From Tupaia tana (lineage: Eukaryota; Chordata; Mammalia; Scandentia; Tupaiidae), in the NCBI GenBank assembly GCA_026018925.1, contig JAKSZU010000050.1:1240001-1304000 (forward strand): a stretch of 64,000 nt of DNA, given 5' to 3'. Positions 10,906-21,200 of the stretch are shown piece by piece. How positions within the stretch are numbered: position 1 is the first letter of the stretch; the number at the start of each line of letters is the position of its first letter. A program made the position numbers and the translations under genes. The notes under the pieces were generated by a model that searched no databases, was not told the origin of the DNA, and saw only the letters and a program-made list of their open reading frames with translations.

Positions 10906-11734
10906 CTATGGTTTGAGTTAGGCTTCAGGTTAGATTAGGTTTGAAGTTAGTTTGAGGGTGTAAGTTCAGGGCTACTGTTAGTTTTCGGTTAACTGTTACA
11001 GTTGGAGTAAGCGTCAGGGTCAGGTTAGGGTGGGGGTTAAGCATAAGTTGTCCGCCTAGAGTTAGGGTTAGGTCTATGATTTGATTTAGGCTTCAGGTTA
11101 GGTTAGGTTTGAACTTAGTTTGAGGGAGTCAGTTTAGGGCTTCTGTTAGTTTTCGGTTAACTGTTACGGTTGGAGTAAGCGTCAGGGTCAGGTTAGGTTT
11201 GGGGTTGAGCTTAAGGTGTCCGCCTAGGGTTAGGGTTAGGTGTATGGTTTGATTTAGGCTTCAGGTTAGGTTAGGTTTGAACTTAGTTTGAGGGAATAAT
11301 TTTAGGGCTACTGTTAGTTTTTGATTCAGTGTTACATTTGGAGTTAGCGTGAGTGTCCGGTTAGGGTTGGGGTTGAGCTTAAGGTGTCCGCCTAGGGTTA
11401 GGGTTAGGTCTGTGGTTTGAGATAGGCTTCAGGTTAGGTTAGGTTTGAACTTAGTTTGAGGGAGTAAGTTTAGGGCTACTGTTAGTTTTCGGTTCAGTGT
11501 TATGGTTGGAGATAGCGTCAGGATCAGGTTAGTGTTGTGGTTGATCTTCAGTTGTCCGCCTAGGGTTAGGGTTAGGTCTATGGTTTGAGTTAGGCTTCAG
11601 GTTAAGTTAGGTTTGAACTTAGTTTGAGGGAGTAAGTTTAGGGCTACTGTTAGTTTTCAGTTCAGTGTTATGGTTGGAGTTAGCGTGAGGGTAAGGTTAG
11701 GGTTGGATTTGAGCTTAAGGTGTCCGCCTAGGGT

Positions 11735-12505
11735 TAGGGTTAGGTGTATGGTTTGATTTAGGCTTCTGGTTAGGTTAGGTTGGAACTTAGTTTGAGGGAG
11801 TAATTTTAGGGCTACTGTTAGTTTTCGGGTAACTGTTACAGTTGGTGTAAGTGTCAGGGTCAGGTTAGGTTTGGCGTTGAGCTTAAGGTATCCGCCTAGG
11901 GTTAGGGTTAGGTGTATGGTTTGATTTAGGCTTCAGGTTAGGATAGGTTTGAACTTAGTTTGAGGGAGTAAGTTTAGGGCTACTGTGAGTTTTCGGTTCA
12001 CTGTTACGGTTGGAGATAGCGTCAGGGTTTGGTTAGGGTTGTGGTTGAGTAAGGTGTCCGCCTAGGGTTATGGTTAGGTCTATGGTTTGAGTTAGGCTTC
12101 AGGTTAGGTTAGGTTTGAACATAGTTTGAGCGAGTAAGTTTAGGGCTACTCTTAGTTTTCAGTTCAGTGATATGGTTGGAGTTAGCCTGGAGGTCAGGTT
12201 GGGGATGGGGTTGAGCTTAAGGTGTCCGCCTAGGGTTAGGTTTAGGTCTATGGTTTGAGTTAGGCTTCAAGTTAGGTTAGGTTTGAAGTTAGTTTGAGGG
12301 AGTCAGTTTAGGGCTACTGTTAGTTTTCGGGTAACTGTTAATGTTGGAGTAAGCGTCAGTGTCAGGTTAGGGGGGGGTTAAGCATAAGGTGTCCGCCTAG
12401 GGTTAGGGTTAGGTCTATGATTTGATTTAGGCTTCAGGTTAGGTTAGATTTGAACTTAGTTTGAGGGAGTCAGTTTAGGGCTACTGTTAGTTTTCGGTTA
12501 ACTGT
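11735..12505 (+). repeat. Left copy of a duplication with lag about 2,172 bp
   Basis: Contains GGCTTCTGG, GTTGGTGTAAGTGTCAGG, TTTGGCGTTGAGC, AAGGTATCCGCC, GCTACTGTGAG, GGTTGAGTAAGG and TTGGGGATGGGG. All recur in order at about 13,907-14,678. The lag is 13 monomers less 12 bp, fully explained by five small deletions lying between the two marker sites. Confidence 0.75.
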
Positions 12506-12750
12506 TAGGGTTCGTGTAAGTGTCAGGTTCAGATTAGGTTTGGGGTTTAGCTTAAGGAATCCGCCTAGGGTTAGGTTTAGGTGTATGGTTTGAGTTAGGC
12601 TTCAGGTTAGGTTAGGTTCGAACTTAGTTTCAGGGAATAAATTAGGGCTACTGTTAGTTTTCGGTTCAGTGTTACGGTTGGAGTTAGCGTGAGGGTCAGG
12701 TTAGGGTTGGGGTTGAGCTTAAGGTGTCCGACTAGGGTTAGGGTTAGGTC
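12411..12750 (+). repeat. Right copy of the 1,845-bp-lag duplication
   Basis: Shares TTCGTGTAAGTGTCAGG, TTCAGATTAGG, GGTTCGAAC and TTTCAGGGAATAAATT with 10,566-10,905. It has an extra one-base loss (AATAAATTAGGG) near 12,645. Confidence 0.7.
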
Positions 12751-12900
12751 TGTGGTTTGAGTTAGGCTTCAGGTTAGGTTAGGTTTGAACTTAGTTTGAG
12801 GGAGTAAGTTTAGGGATACTGTTATTTTTCGGTTCAGTGTTACGGTTGGAGATTACCTCAGGGTCAGGTTAGGGATGTGGTTGACCTTCAGGTGTCCGCC

Positions 12901-12912
12901 TAGGGTTAGGTC
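12901..12912 (+). repeat. Loss of exactly one telomeric hexamer
   Basis: After GTCCGCC the sequence reads TAGGGTTAGGTC instead of TAGGGTTAGGGTTAGGTC, so one six-base TTAGGG unit is missing. This is the signature of slippage or unequal pairing inside the telomeric core. Confidence 0.9.
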
Positions 12913-13129
12913 TATGGTTTGAGTTAGGCTTCAGGTTAGGTTAGGTTTGAACTTCGTTTGAGGGAGTCAGTTTAGGGCTACTGTTAGTTTTCGGTTCAGT
13001 GTTATGGTTGGAGATAGCGACAGGGTCTGGTTAGGGTTGTGGTTGAGTTTCAGGTGTCTACATAGGGTTAGGGTTAGGTCTATGGTTTGAGTTAGGCTTC
13101 AGGTTAGGTTAGGTTTGAACTTAGTTTGA

Positions 13130-13430
13130 GGGAGTAAGTTTAGGGCTACTGTTAGTATTCGGTTCAGTGTTACTGTTGGAGTTAGCGTGAGGGTCAGGTT
13201 AGAGTTTGGGTTGAGCTTAAGGTGTCCGCCTAGGGTAAGGGTTAGGTTTATGGTTTGATTTAGGCTTCAGGTTAGGTTAGGTTTGAACTTAGTTTGAGGG
13301 AGTAAGTTTAGGGCTACTGTTAGTTTTCGGGTAACTGTTACGGTTGGAGTTAGCGTCAGGGCCAGGTTATGGTTGGGGTTGAGCTTAAGGTGTCCGCCTA
13401 GAGGTACGGTTAGGTGTATGGTTTGATTAA
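13130..13430 (+). repeat. Cassette T, copy 3 (right part)
   Basis: GTTAGTATTCGG with TGTTACTGTTGG, the GGTTTATGGTTTG junction, CGGGTAACTG with GGGCCAGGTTATGG, then CTAGAGGTACGG. The order matches the right part of the T cassette in HOR-B (39,330-39,610). Confidence 0.65.
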
Positions 13431-13906
13431 GGCTTCAGGTTAGGTTATGTTTGAACTTAGTTTGAGGTCGTAAGTTTAGGGCTACTGTTAGTTTTCGGTT
13501 AACTCTTACAGTTGGAGTAAGCGTCAGGGTCAGGGTAGGGTGGGGTTTAAGCATAAGGTGTCCGCCTAGGGTTAGGGTTAGGTCTATGATTTGATTTAGG
13601 CTTCAGGTTAGGTTAGGTTTGAACTTAGTTTGAGGGAGTCAGTTTAGGGCTACTGTTAGTTTTCGGTTCAGTATTACGGTTGGATTTAGCCTCAGGGTCA
13701 GGTTAGGGTTGGGGTCAAGCTTAAGGTGTCCGCCTAGGGTTAGGGTTAGGTCTATTGTTTGAGTTAGGCTTCAGGTTAGGTTAGGTTTGAACTTAGTTTG
13801 AGGGAGTAAGTTCAGGGCTACTGTGAGTTTTCGTTTCAGTGTTACGCTTGTAGATAGCGTCAGGGTTTGGTTAGTGTTGTGGTTGAGTAAGGTGTCCGCC
13901 TAGGTA

Positions 13907-14678
13907 TAGGGTTAGGTGTATGGTTTGATTTATGCTTCTGGTTAGGTTAGGTTTGAACTTAGTTTGAGGGAGTAATTTTAGGGCTACTGTTAGTTTTCGG
14001 GTAACTGTTACAGTTGGTGTAAGTGTCAGGGTCAGGTTAGGTTTGGCGTTGAGCTTAAGGTATCCGCCTATGGTTAGGGTTATGTGTATGGTTTGATTTA
14101 GGCTTCAGGTTAGGATAGGTTTGAACTTAGTTTGAGGGAGTAAGTTTAGGGCTACTGTGAGTTTTCGGTTCACTGTTACGGTTGGAGATAGCGTCAGGGT
14201 TTGGTTATGTTTGTGGTTGAGTAAGGTGTCCGCCTAGGGTTAGGGTTAGGTCTATGATTTGAGTTAGGCTTCAGGTTAGGTTAGGTTTGAACTTAGTTTG
14301 AGCGAGTAAGTTTAGGGCTACTCTTAGTTTTCAGTTCAGTGATATGGTTGGAGTTAGCCTGGAGGTCAGGTTGGGGATGGGGTTGAGCTTAAGGTGTCCG
14401 CCTAGGGTTAGGGTTAGGTCTATGGTTTGAGTTAGGCTTCAAGTTAGGTTAGGTTTGAAGTTAGTTTGAGGGAGTCAGTTTAGGGCTACTGTTAGTTTTC
14501 GGGTAACTGTTAATGTTGGAGTTAGCATCAGGGCCAGGTTAGGGTGGGGGTTAAGCATAAGGTGTCCGCCTAGGGTTAGGGTTAGGTCTATGATTTGATT
14601 TAGGCTTCAGGTTAGGTTAGATTTGAACTTAGTTTGAGGGAGTCAGTTTAGGGCTACTGTTAGTTTTCGGTTAACTGT
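13907..14678 (+). repeat. Right copy of the 2,172-bp-lag duplication
   Basis: Same rare marks as 11,735-12,505, including TTTGGCGTTGAGC (14,042), the two-base deletion GGTTGAGTAAGG (about 14,217) and TTGGGGATGGGG (about 14,373). Confidence 0.75.
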
Positions 14679-14736
14679 TACGGTTGGTGTAAGCGTCAGG
14701 GTCAGGTTAGGTTTGGGGTTGAGCTTAAGGTGTCCG

Positions 14737-15104
14737 CCTAGGGTTAGGGTTAGGTCTGTGGTTTGAGTTAGGCTTCAGGTTAGGTTAGGTTTGAACTTAG
14801 TTTGAGGGAGTAAGTTTAGGGCTACTGCTAGTTTTTGGGTAACTGTTACTGTTGGAATTAGCGTCAGGGACAGGTTAGTGTTGGGGTTGAGCTTAAGGTG
14901 TACCCCTAGGGTTAGTTTTACGTTTATGGTTTGATTTAAGCTTCAGGTTAGGTTAGGTTTGAACTTAGCTTGAGGGAGTAAGTTTAGGGCTACTGTTAGT
15001 TTTCGGTTCAGTATTATGGTTGGAGTTAGCGTCAGGGTCAGGTTAGGGTTAGGGTTAGCTTGAGGTGTCCGCCTAGGGTCAGGGTTAGGTCCATGGTTTG
15101 ATTT
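14737..15104 (+). repeat. Left copy of a 1,008-bp-lag duplication
   Basis: Carries CTACTGCTAGTTTTTGGG, TTACTGTTGGAATTAGCG, GTTAGTTTTACG and GAACTTAGCTTGAGGG. The same series recurs exactly six monomers downstream (GCTACTGCTAG at 14,821 and 15,829). Confidence 0.8.
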
Positions 15105-15545
15105 AGGCTCCAGGTTGGGTTACGTTTGAACTTAGTTTGAGTGAGTAAGTTTAGAGCTACTGTTAGTTTTCGGTTCAGTGTTACGTTTGGAGATAGTGTC
15201 AGGGTCAGGATAGGGTTGGAGTTGACCTTAAGGTGTCCGCCTAGGGTTAGGGTTAGGTCTGTGGTTTGATTTATGCTTCACGTTAGGTTACATTTGAACT
15301 TAGTTTGAAAGAGTAAGTTTAGGGCTACTGTTAGTTTTCGTTTCAGTGTTACGGTTGGAGATAGCGTCAGGGTCAGGTTAAGGTTTTTTGTTGAGCTTCA
15401 GGTGTCCGCTTATTGTTAGGGTTAGGTCTATGATTTGAGTTAGGCTTCAGGTTAGTTTAGGTTTGAACTTAGTTTGAGCAAGTAAGTTTAGGGCTACTCT
15501 TTTTTTTCGGTTCAGTGATATGGTTGGAGTTAGCCTGGAGGTAAG
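15009..15545 (+). repeat. Cassette P, copy 5
   Basis: Complete P order. It also has two private marks, AAGGTTTTTTGTTGAGC at about 15,380 and a run of eight T before CGG at about 15,500, which reappear together near 30,993 and 31,110. Confidence 0.7.
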
Positions 15546-15575
15546 GTTAGGGTTGGGGTTGAGCTTAATGTGTCC
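15361..15575 (+). repeat. Segment copied again near 30.96-31.19 kb
   Basis: AAGGTTTTTTGTTGAGC, CTTATTGTTAGGG, GAGCAAGTAAG, a T8 run before CGG and CCTGGAGGTAAGG occur in this order here and at about 30,961-31,187, 15.6 kb away (93 monomers less 12 bp). The shared run of rare changes shows common descent across the intervening HOR-A array. Confidence 0.8.
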
Positions 15576-15744
15576 GCCTAGGGTTAGGGTTAGGTGTATG
15601 GTTTGATTTAGGCTTCAGGTTAGGTTAGGTTTGAAGTTAGTTTGAGGGAGTAAGTTTAGGGCTACTGTTAGTTTTCGGTTCAATGTTACGTTTGGAGATA
15701 GCGTGAGGGTCCGGTTGGGGTTGGGGTTGAGCTTAAGGTGTCCG

Positions 15745-16112
15745 TCTAGGGTTAGGGTTAGGTCTGTGGTTTGAGTTAGGCTTCAGGTTAGGTTAGGTTT
15801 GAACTTAGTTTGAGGGAGTAAGTTTAGGGCTACTGCTAGTTTTTGGGTAACTGTTACTGTTGGAATTAGCGTCAGGGACAGGTTAGTGTTGGGGTTGAGC
15901 TTAAGGTGTAACCCTACGGTTAGTTTTACGTTTATGGTTGGATTTAAGCTTCAGGTTAGGTTAGGTTTGAACTTAGCTTGAGGGAGTAAGTTTAGGGCTA
16001 CTGTTAGTTTTCGGTTCAGTATTATGGTTGGAGTTAGCGTCAGGGTCAGGTTAGGGTTGGGGTTAGCTTGAGGTGTCCGCCTAGGTTTAGGGTTAGGTCC
16101 ATGGTTTGAGTT
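15745..16112 (+). repeat. Right copy of the 1,008-bp-lag duplication
   Basis: Same private variants as 14,737-15,104. It ends at a junction near 16,100-16,112 where the GTCCATGG start of a P monomer is joined to GTTTGAGTTAGACTTC, the start of the HOR-A-like segment that follows. Confidence 0.8.
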
Positions 16113-16995
16113 AGACTTCAGGTTAGGTTAGGTTTGAACTTAGATTGAAGGAGTAAGTTTAGGGCTACTGTTAGTTTTCGGTTCAGTGATAGGGTTGGAG
16201 AGGGCGTCAGGGTCAAGTTAGGGTTAGGGTTGAGATTCAGGTGTCCGCCTAGGGCTAGGGTTAGGTCTATGGTTTGAGTTAGGCTTCAGGTTAGGTTAGG
16301 TTTGAACTTAGTTTGAGGGAGTAAGTTTAGGCCTATTGTATTTTTTGGTTCAGTGTTACGGTTGGATTTAGCCTCAGGGTCAGGTTAGGTTTGGGGTTGA
16401 GCTTAAGGTGTCCGCCTAGGGTTAGGGTTAGGTGTATGGTTTGATTTAGGCTTCAGGTTAGGTTAGGTTTGAACTTAGTTTGAGGGAGTCAGTTTAGGGC
16501 TACTGTTAGTTTTCGTTTAACTGTTACGGTTGGAGTAAGCGTCACGGTCAGGTTAGGGTGGGGGTTAAGCATAAGGTGTCCGCCTAGGGTTAGGGTTAGG
16601 TCTATGGTTTCATTTAGGCTTCAGGTTAGGTTAGGATTGAAGTTAGCTTCAGGGAGTAAGTTTAGGGCTACTGTTAGTTTTCGTTTAACTGTTACAGTTG
16701 GAGTAAGCGTCAGAGTCAGGTTAGGGTGGGGGTTAAGCATAAGGTGACCGCCTAGGGTTAGGTTTAGGTGTATGGTTTGATTTAGGCTTCAGGTTAGGTT
16801 AGGTTTGAAGTTAATTTCAGGGAGTAAGTTTAGGGCTACTGTTAGTTTTCGGTTAACTGTTACAGTTGGAGTAAGCGTCAGAGTCAGGTTAGGGTGGGGG
16901 TTAAGCATAAGGTGTCCGCCTAGGGTTAGGGTTAGGTCTATGGTTTCATTTAGGCTTCAGGTTAGGTTAGGATTGAACTTAGTTTGAGGGAGTAA
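16098..16995 (+). repeat. Outlying partial copy of HOR-A sequence
   Basis: GAGTTAGACTTCAGG, GAACTTAGATTGAAGG, GATAGGGTTGGAGAGGGCG, GGGTTGAGATTCAGG and TATTGTATTTTTTGG occur here and in HOR-A (GAGATTCAGG at 16,231 and 18,751; lag about 2,519 bp, 15 monomers less 1 bp). The GTTTCAGGG monomers follow (lag 2,686 bp, so HOR-A has one more monomer in between). This is probably the parental or sister segment of part of HOR-A. Confidence 0.75.
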
Positions 16996-17415
16996 GTTTA
17001 GGGCTACTGTTAGTTTTCGGTTCAGTGTTACGTTTGGAGTTAGCATGAGGGTTCGGTTAGGGTTGGGGTTGAGCTTTAGGTGTCCGCCTAGGGTTAGGGT
17101 TAGGTCTGTGGTTTGAGTTAGGCTTCAGGTTAGGTTAGGTTTGAACTTAGTTTGAGGGAGTAAGTTTACGGCTACTGTTAGTTTTCGGTTCAGTGTTACG
17201 GTTGGAGATAGCGTCAGGGTCAGGTTAGGGTTGGGGTTGAGCTTCAGGTGTCCGCCTAGGGTTAGGGTTAGGTCTATGGTTTGTGATAGGCTTTAGGTTA
17301 GGTTAGGTTTGAACTTAGTTTTAGGGAGTAAGTTTAGGACTACTGTTAGTTTTAGGTTCAGTGTTACGGTTGGCGTTAGCGTGAGGGTCAGGTTAGGTTT
17401 GGGTTTGAGCTTCAG
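16803..17415 (+). repeat. Cassette Q, copy 2
   Basis: GAAGTTAATTTCAGGG, GTGGGGGTTAAGCATAAGG, GTTTCATTTAGG, TTACGTTTGGAGTTAGCATG, GTCTGTGG, GAGATAGCGTC with GAGCTTCAGG, then GTGATAGGC with AGTTTTAGGG and GGGTTTGAGCTTCAGG: the full four-monomer Q order. Confidence 0.7.
16856..16868 (+). repeat. 13-bp inverted repeat in one monomer class (example)
   Basis: AACTGTTACAGTT is a perfect 5-bp stem with a TTA loop, preceded by GTT to give a GTTAAC palindrome overlapping its left arm. It is present in monomers with GTTAACTGTTACAGTT and lost in the other main class, which has GTTCAGTGTTACGGTT at the same place. It is recurrent because the monomer is; no function is implied. Confidence 0.75.
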
Positions 17416-18225
17416 GTGTCCGCCTAGGGTTAGGGTTAGGTGTATGGTTTGATTTAGGCTTCAGGTTACGTTAGGTTTGAATTTAGTTTGATGGAGTAAG
17501 TTTAGGGCTACTGTTAGTTTTCGGGAAACTGTTACGGTTGGAGTAAGCGTCAGGGTCAGGTTAGGGTGGGGGTTAAGCATAAGGTGTCCGCCTAGGGTTA
17601 GGGTTAGGTCTATGGTTTCATTTAGGCTTCAGGTTAGGTTAGGATTGAACTTAGTAAGAGGGAGTAAGTTTAGGGCCACTGTTAGTTTTCGGTTCAGTGT
17701 TACGGTTCGATTTAACCTCAGGGTCAGGTTATGGTTGGGGTTAAGCTTAAGGTGTCTGCCTAGGGTTAGGGTTAGGTCTATTGTTTGAGTTAGGCTTCAG
17801 GTTAGGTTAGGTTTGAACTTAGTCTGAGGGAGTAAAATTAGGGCTACTGTTAGTTTTCGGTTCAGTGTTACGGTTGGAGTTAGCGTGAGGGTCAGGTTAG
17901 GGTTGGGGTTGAGCTTAAGGTGTCCGCCTAGGGTTAGGGTTAGGTGTATGGTTTGATTTTGGCTTCTGGTTAGGTTAGGTTTGAACTTAGTTTGAGGGAG
18001 TAAGTTTAGGGCTACTGTTAGTTTTCTGGTAACTGTTACGGTTGGAGTTAGCGTCAGGGTCAGGTTAGGGTTGGCCTTGAGCTTAAGATTTCCGCCTAGT
18101 GTTAGGGTTAGGTGTATGGTTTGATTTAGGCTTCAGATTAGGTTAGGTTTGAAGTTAGTTTGAGGAAGTAAGTTTAGGGCTACTGTTAGTTTTCGGTTAA
18201 CGGTTACAGTTGGAGTAAGCGTCAG

Positions 18226-21200
18226 GGTCAGGTTAGGGTGGGGGTTAAGCCTAAGGTGTCCGCCTAGGGTTAGGGTTAGGTCTATGGTTTCATTTAGGCT
18301 TCAGGTTAGGTTAGGATTGAACATAGTTTGAGGGAGTAAGTTTAGGGCTACTGTTAGTTTTCGGTTCAGTGTTACGGTTGGATTTAGCCTCAGGGTCAGG
18401 TTAGGGTTGGGGTTGAGCTTAAGGTGTCCGCCTAGGGTTAGGGTTAGGTCTATTGTTTGAGTTAGGCTTCAGGTTATGTTAGTTTTGAACTTAGTTTGAG
18501 GGAGTAAGTTTAGGGCTACTGTTAGTTTTCGGTTCAGTGTTACGGTTGGAGTTAGCGTGAGGGTCAGGTTAGGTTTGGGGTTGAGCTTAAGGTGTCCGCC
18601 TAGGGTTAGGGTTAGGTCTGTGGTTTGAGTTAGACTTCAGGTTAGGTTAGGTTTGAACTTAGATTGAAGGAGTAAGTTTAGGGCTACTGTTAGTTTTCGG
18701 TTCAGTGATAGGGTTGGAGAGGGCGTCAGGGTCAAGTTAGGGTTAGGGTTGAGATTCAGGTGTCCGCCTAGGGCTAGGGATAGGTCTATGGTTTGAGTTA
18801 GGCTTCAGGTTAGGTTAGGTTTGAACTTAGTTTGAGGGAGTAAGTTTAGGCCTATTGTATTTTTTGGTTCAGTGTTACGGTTGGATTTAGCCTCAGGGTC
18901 AGTTAGGGTTGGGGTTAAGCTTAAGGTGTCCGCCTAGGGTTAGGGTTAGGTGTACGGTTTGATTTAGGCTTCAGGTTAGGATAGCTTTGAACTTAGTTTG
19001 AGGGAGTAAGTTTAGGGCTACTGTTAGTTTTCGTTTAACTGTTACGGTTGGAGTAAGCGTCAGGATCAGGTTAGGGTGGGGGTTAAGCATAAAGTGTCCG
19101 CCTAGGGTTAGGGTTAGGTCTATGATTTGATTTAGGCTTCAGGTTAGGTTTGGTTTGAACTTAGTTTGAGGGAGTCAGTTTAGGGCTACTGTTAGTTTTC
19201 GGTTAACTGTTACGGTTGGAGTAAGCGTCAGGGTCAGGTTATGTTGGGGGTTAAGCATAAGGTGTCCGCCTAGGGTTAGGGTTAGGTCTATGATTTCATT
19301 TAGGCTTCAGGTTAGGTTAGGATTGAAGTTAGTTTCAGGGAGTAAGTTTAGGGCTACTGTTAGTTTTCGGTTAACTGTTACAGTTGGAGTAAGCGTCAGA
19401 GTCAGGTTAGGGTGGGGGTTAAGCATAAGGTGTCCCCCTAGGGTTAGGTTTAGGTGTATGTTTTGATTTAGGCTTCAGGTTAGGTTAGGTTTGAAGTTAG
19501 TTTCAGGGAGTAAGTTTAGGGCTACTGTTAGTTTTCGGTTAACTGTTACAGTTGGAGTAAGTGTCAGAGTCAGGTTAGGGTGGGGGTTAAGCATAAGGAG
19601 TGCGCCTAGGGTTAGGGTTAGGTCTATGGTTTCATTTAGGCTTCAGGTTAGGTTAGGATTGAACTTAGTTTGAGTGAGTAAGTTTAGGGCTACTGTTAGT
19701 TTTCGGTTTAGTTTTACGGTTGGAGATAGCGTCAGGGTCAGGTTAGGGTTGGGGTTGAGCTTCAGGTGTCCGACTATTGTTAGGGTTAGGTCTATGATTT
19801 GAGTTAGGCTTCAGGTTAGGTTAGGTTTGAACTTAGTTTGAGCGAGTAAGTTTAGGGCTACTCTTAGTTTTCGGTTCAGTGATATGGTTGGAGTTAGCCT
19901 GGAGGTCAGGTTAGGGTTGGGTTTGAGCTTAAGGTGTCCGCCTAGGGTTAGGGTTAGGTGTATGGTTTGATTTAGGCTTCAGGTTAGGTTAGGTTTGAAC
20001 TTAGTTTCAGGGAGTAAGTTTAGGGCTACTGTTAGTTTTCGTTTAACTGTTACGGTTGGAGTAAGCGTCAGGGTCAGGTTAGGGTGGGGGTTAAGCCTAA
20101 GGTGACCAACTAGGGTTAGGGTTAGGTCTATGGTTTCATTTAGGCTTCAGGTTAGGTTAGGATTGAACTTAGTTTGAGGGAGTAAGTTTAGGGCTACTGT
20201 TACTTTTCGGTTCAGTGTTACGTTTGGAGTTAGCGTGAGGGTCCGGTTAGGGTTGGTGTTGAGCTTAATGTGTCCGTCTAGGGTAAGGGTTAGGTGTATG
20301 GTTTTATTTAGGCTTCAGGTTAGTTTAGGTTTGAACTTAGTTTGAGGGAGTATGTTTAGGGCTACTGTTAATTTTCGGGTAACTGTTACGATTGGAGTTA
20401 GCGTCAGGGCCAGCTTATGGTTGGGGTTGAACTTAAGGTGTCCGCCTAGGGTTACGGTTAGGTGTAAGGTTTGATTTAGGCTTCAGGTTAGGTTACGTTT
20501 GTACTTAGTTTGAGGGAGTAAGTTTAGGGCTACTGTTAGTTTTCGGTTAACTGTTACGGTTGGAGTAAGCATCAGGGTCAGGTTAGGTTTGGGGTTGAGC
20601 TTAAGGTGTCCGCCTAGGGTTAGGGTTAGGTGTATGGTTTGAGTTAGGCTTCAGGTTAGGTTAGCTTTGAACTTAGTTTTAGGGAGTAAATTTAGGCCTA
20701 CTGTTAGTTTTAGGTTCAGTGTTACTGTTGGGGTTAGCATGAGGGTCAGGTTAGGGTTGGGTTTGAGCTTCAGGTGTCCGCCCAGGGTTAGGGGTAGGTG
20801 TATGGTTTGATTTAGGCTTCAGGTTAGGTTAGGTTTGAACTTAGTTTGAGGGAGTAAGTTTAGGGCTACTTTTAGTTTTCGGATAACTGTTATAGTTTGA
20901 GTTAGCGTCACGGCCAAGTTAGGGTTGGGGTTGAGCTTAAGGTGTCCGCCTAGGGTTAGGTTTAGGTGTATGGTTTGATTTAGGCTTCAGGTTAGGTTAT
21001 GTTTGAACTTAGTTTGAGGGAGTAAGTTTAGGGATACTGTTAGTTTTCGGTTAACTGTTACATTTGGAGTAAGCGTTAGGGTCAGGTTAGGTTTGGGGTT
21101 TAAGTTAAATTATCCGCCTAGGGTTAGGGTTAGGTGTATGGTTTGATTAAGGCTTCAGGTTAGGTTAGGTTTGAACTTAGTTTGAGGGAGTAAGTTTTGG

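Larger units (their letters stand above)
1..18225 (+). repeat. Diverged, mostly non-HOR satellite region
   Basis: About 109 monomers, net 32 bp short of the exact multiple. Neighbouring monomers differ at many positions, and no long-period unit extends over the whole region. Several local duplications (lags 336, 1,008, 1,344, 1,676, about 1,845, 2,172 bp) and recurring cassettes are embedded in it and listed separately. It holds no gene. It looks like the oldest or least recently homogenised part of the window. Confidence 0.85.

Noticed and set aside
15494..15510. T8 run as a terminator or poly(T) signal
   Set aside because: It is a small variant of the usual TTAGTTTTCGG segment within a monomer, and no transcription unit or hairpin precedes it.
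16805..16987. A 60-codon frame (+), repeated at 19,491, 23,688, 27,885, 31,915 and 35,442, with related frames at 57,438 and 60,629
   Set aside because: Each spans barely more than one monomer, starts with TTG, not ATG, and encodes a low-complexity V/R/L/S string dictated by the hexamer repeat. It recurs only because the repeat recurs; there is no sign of selection on codons.
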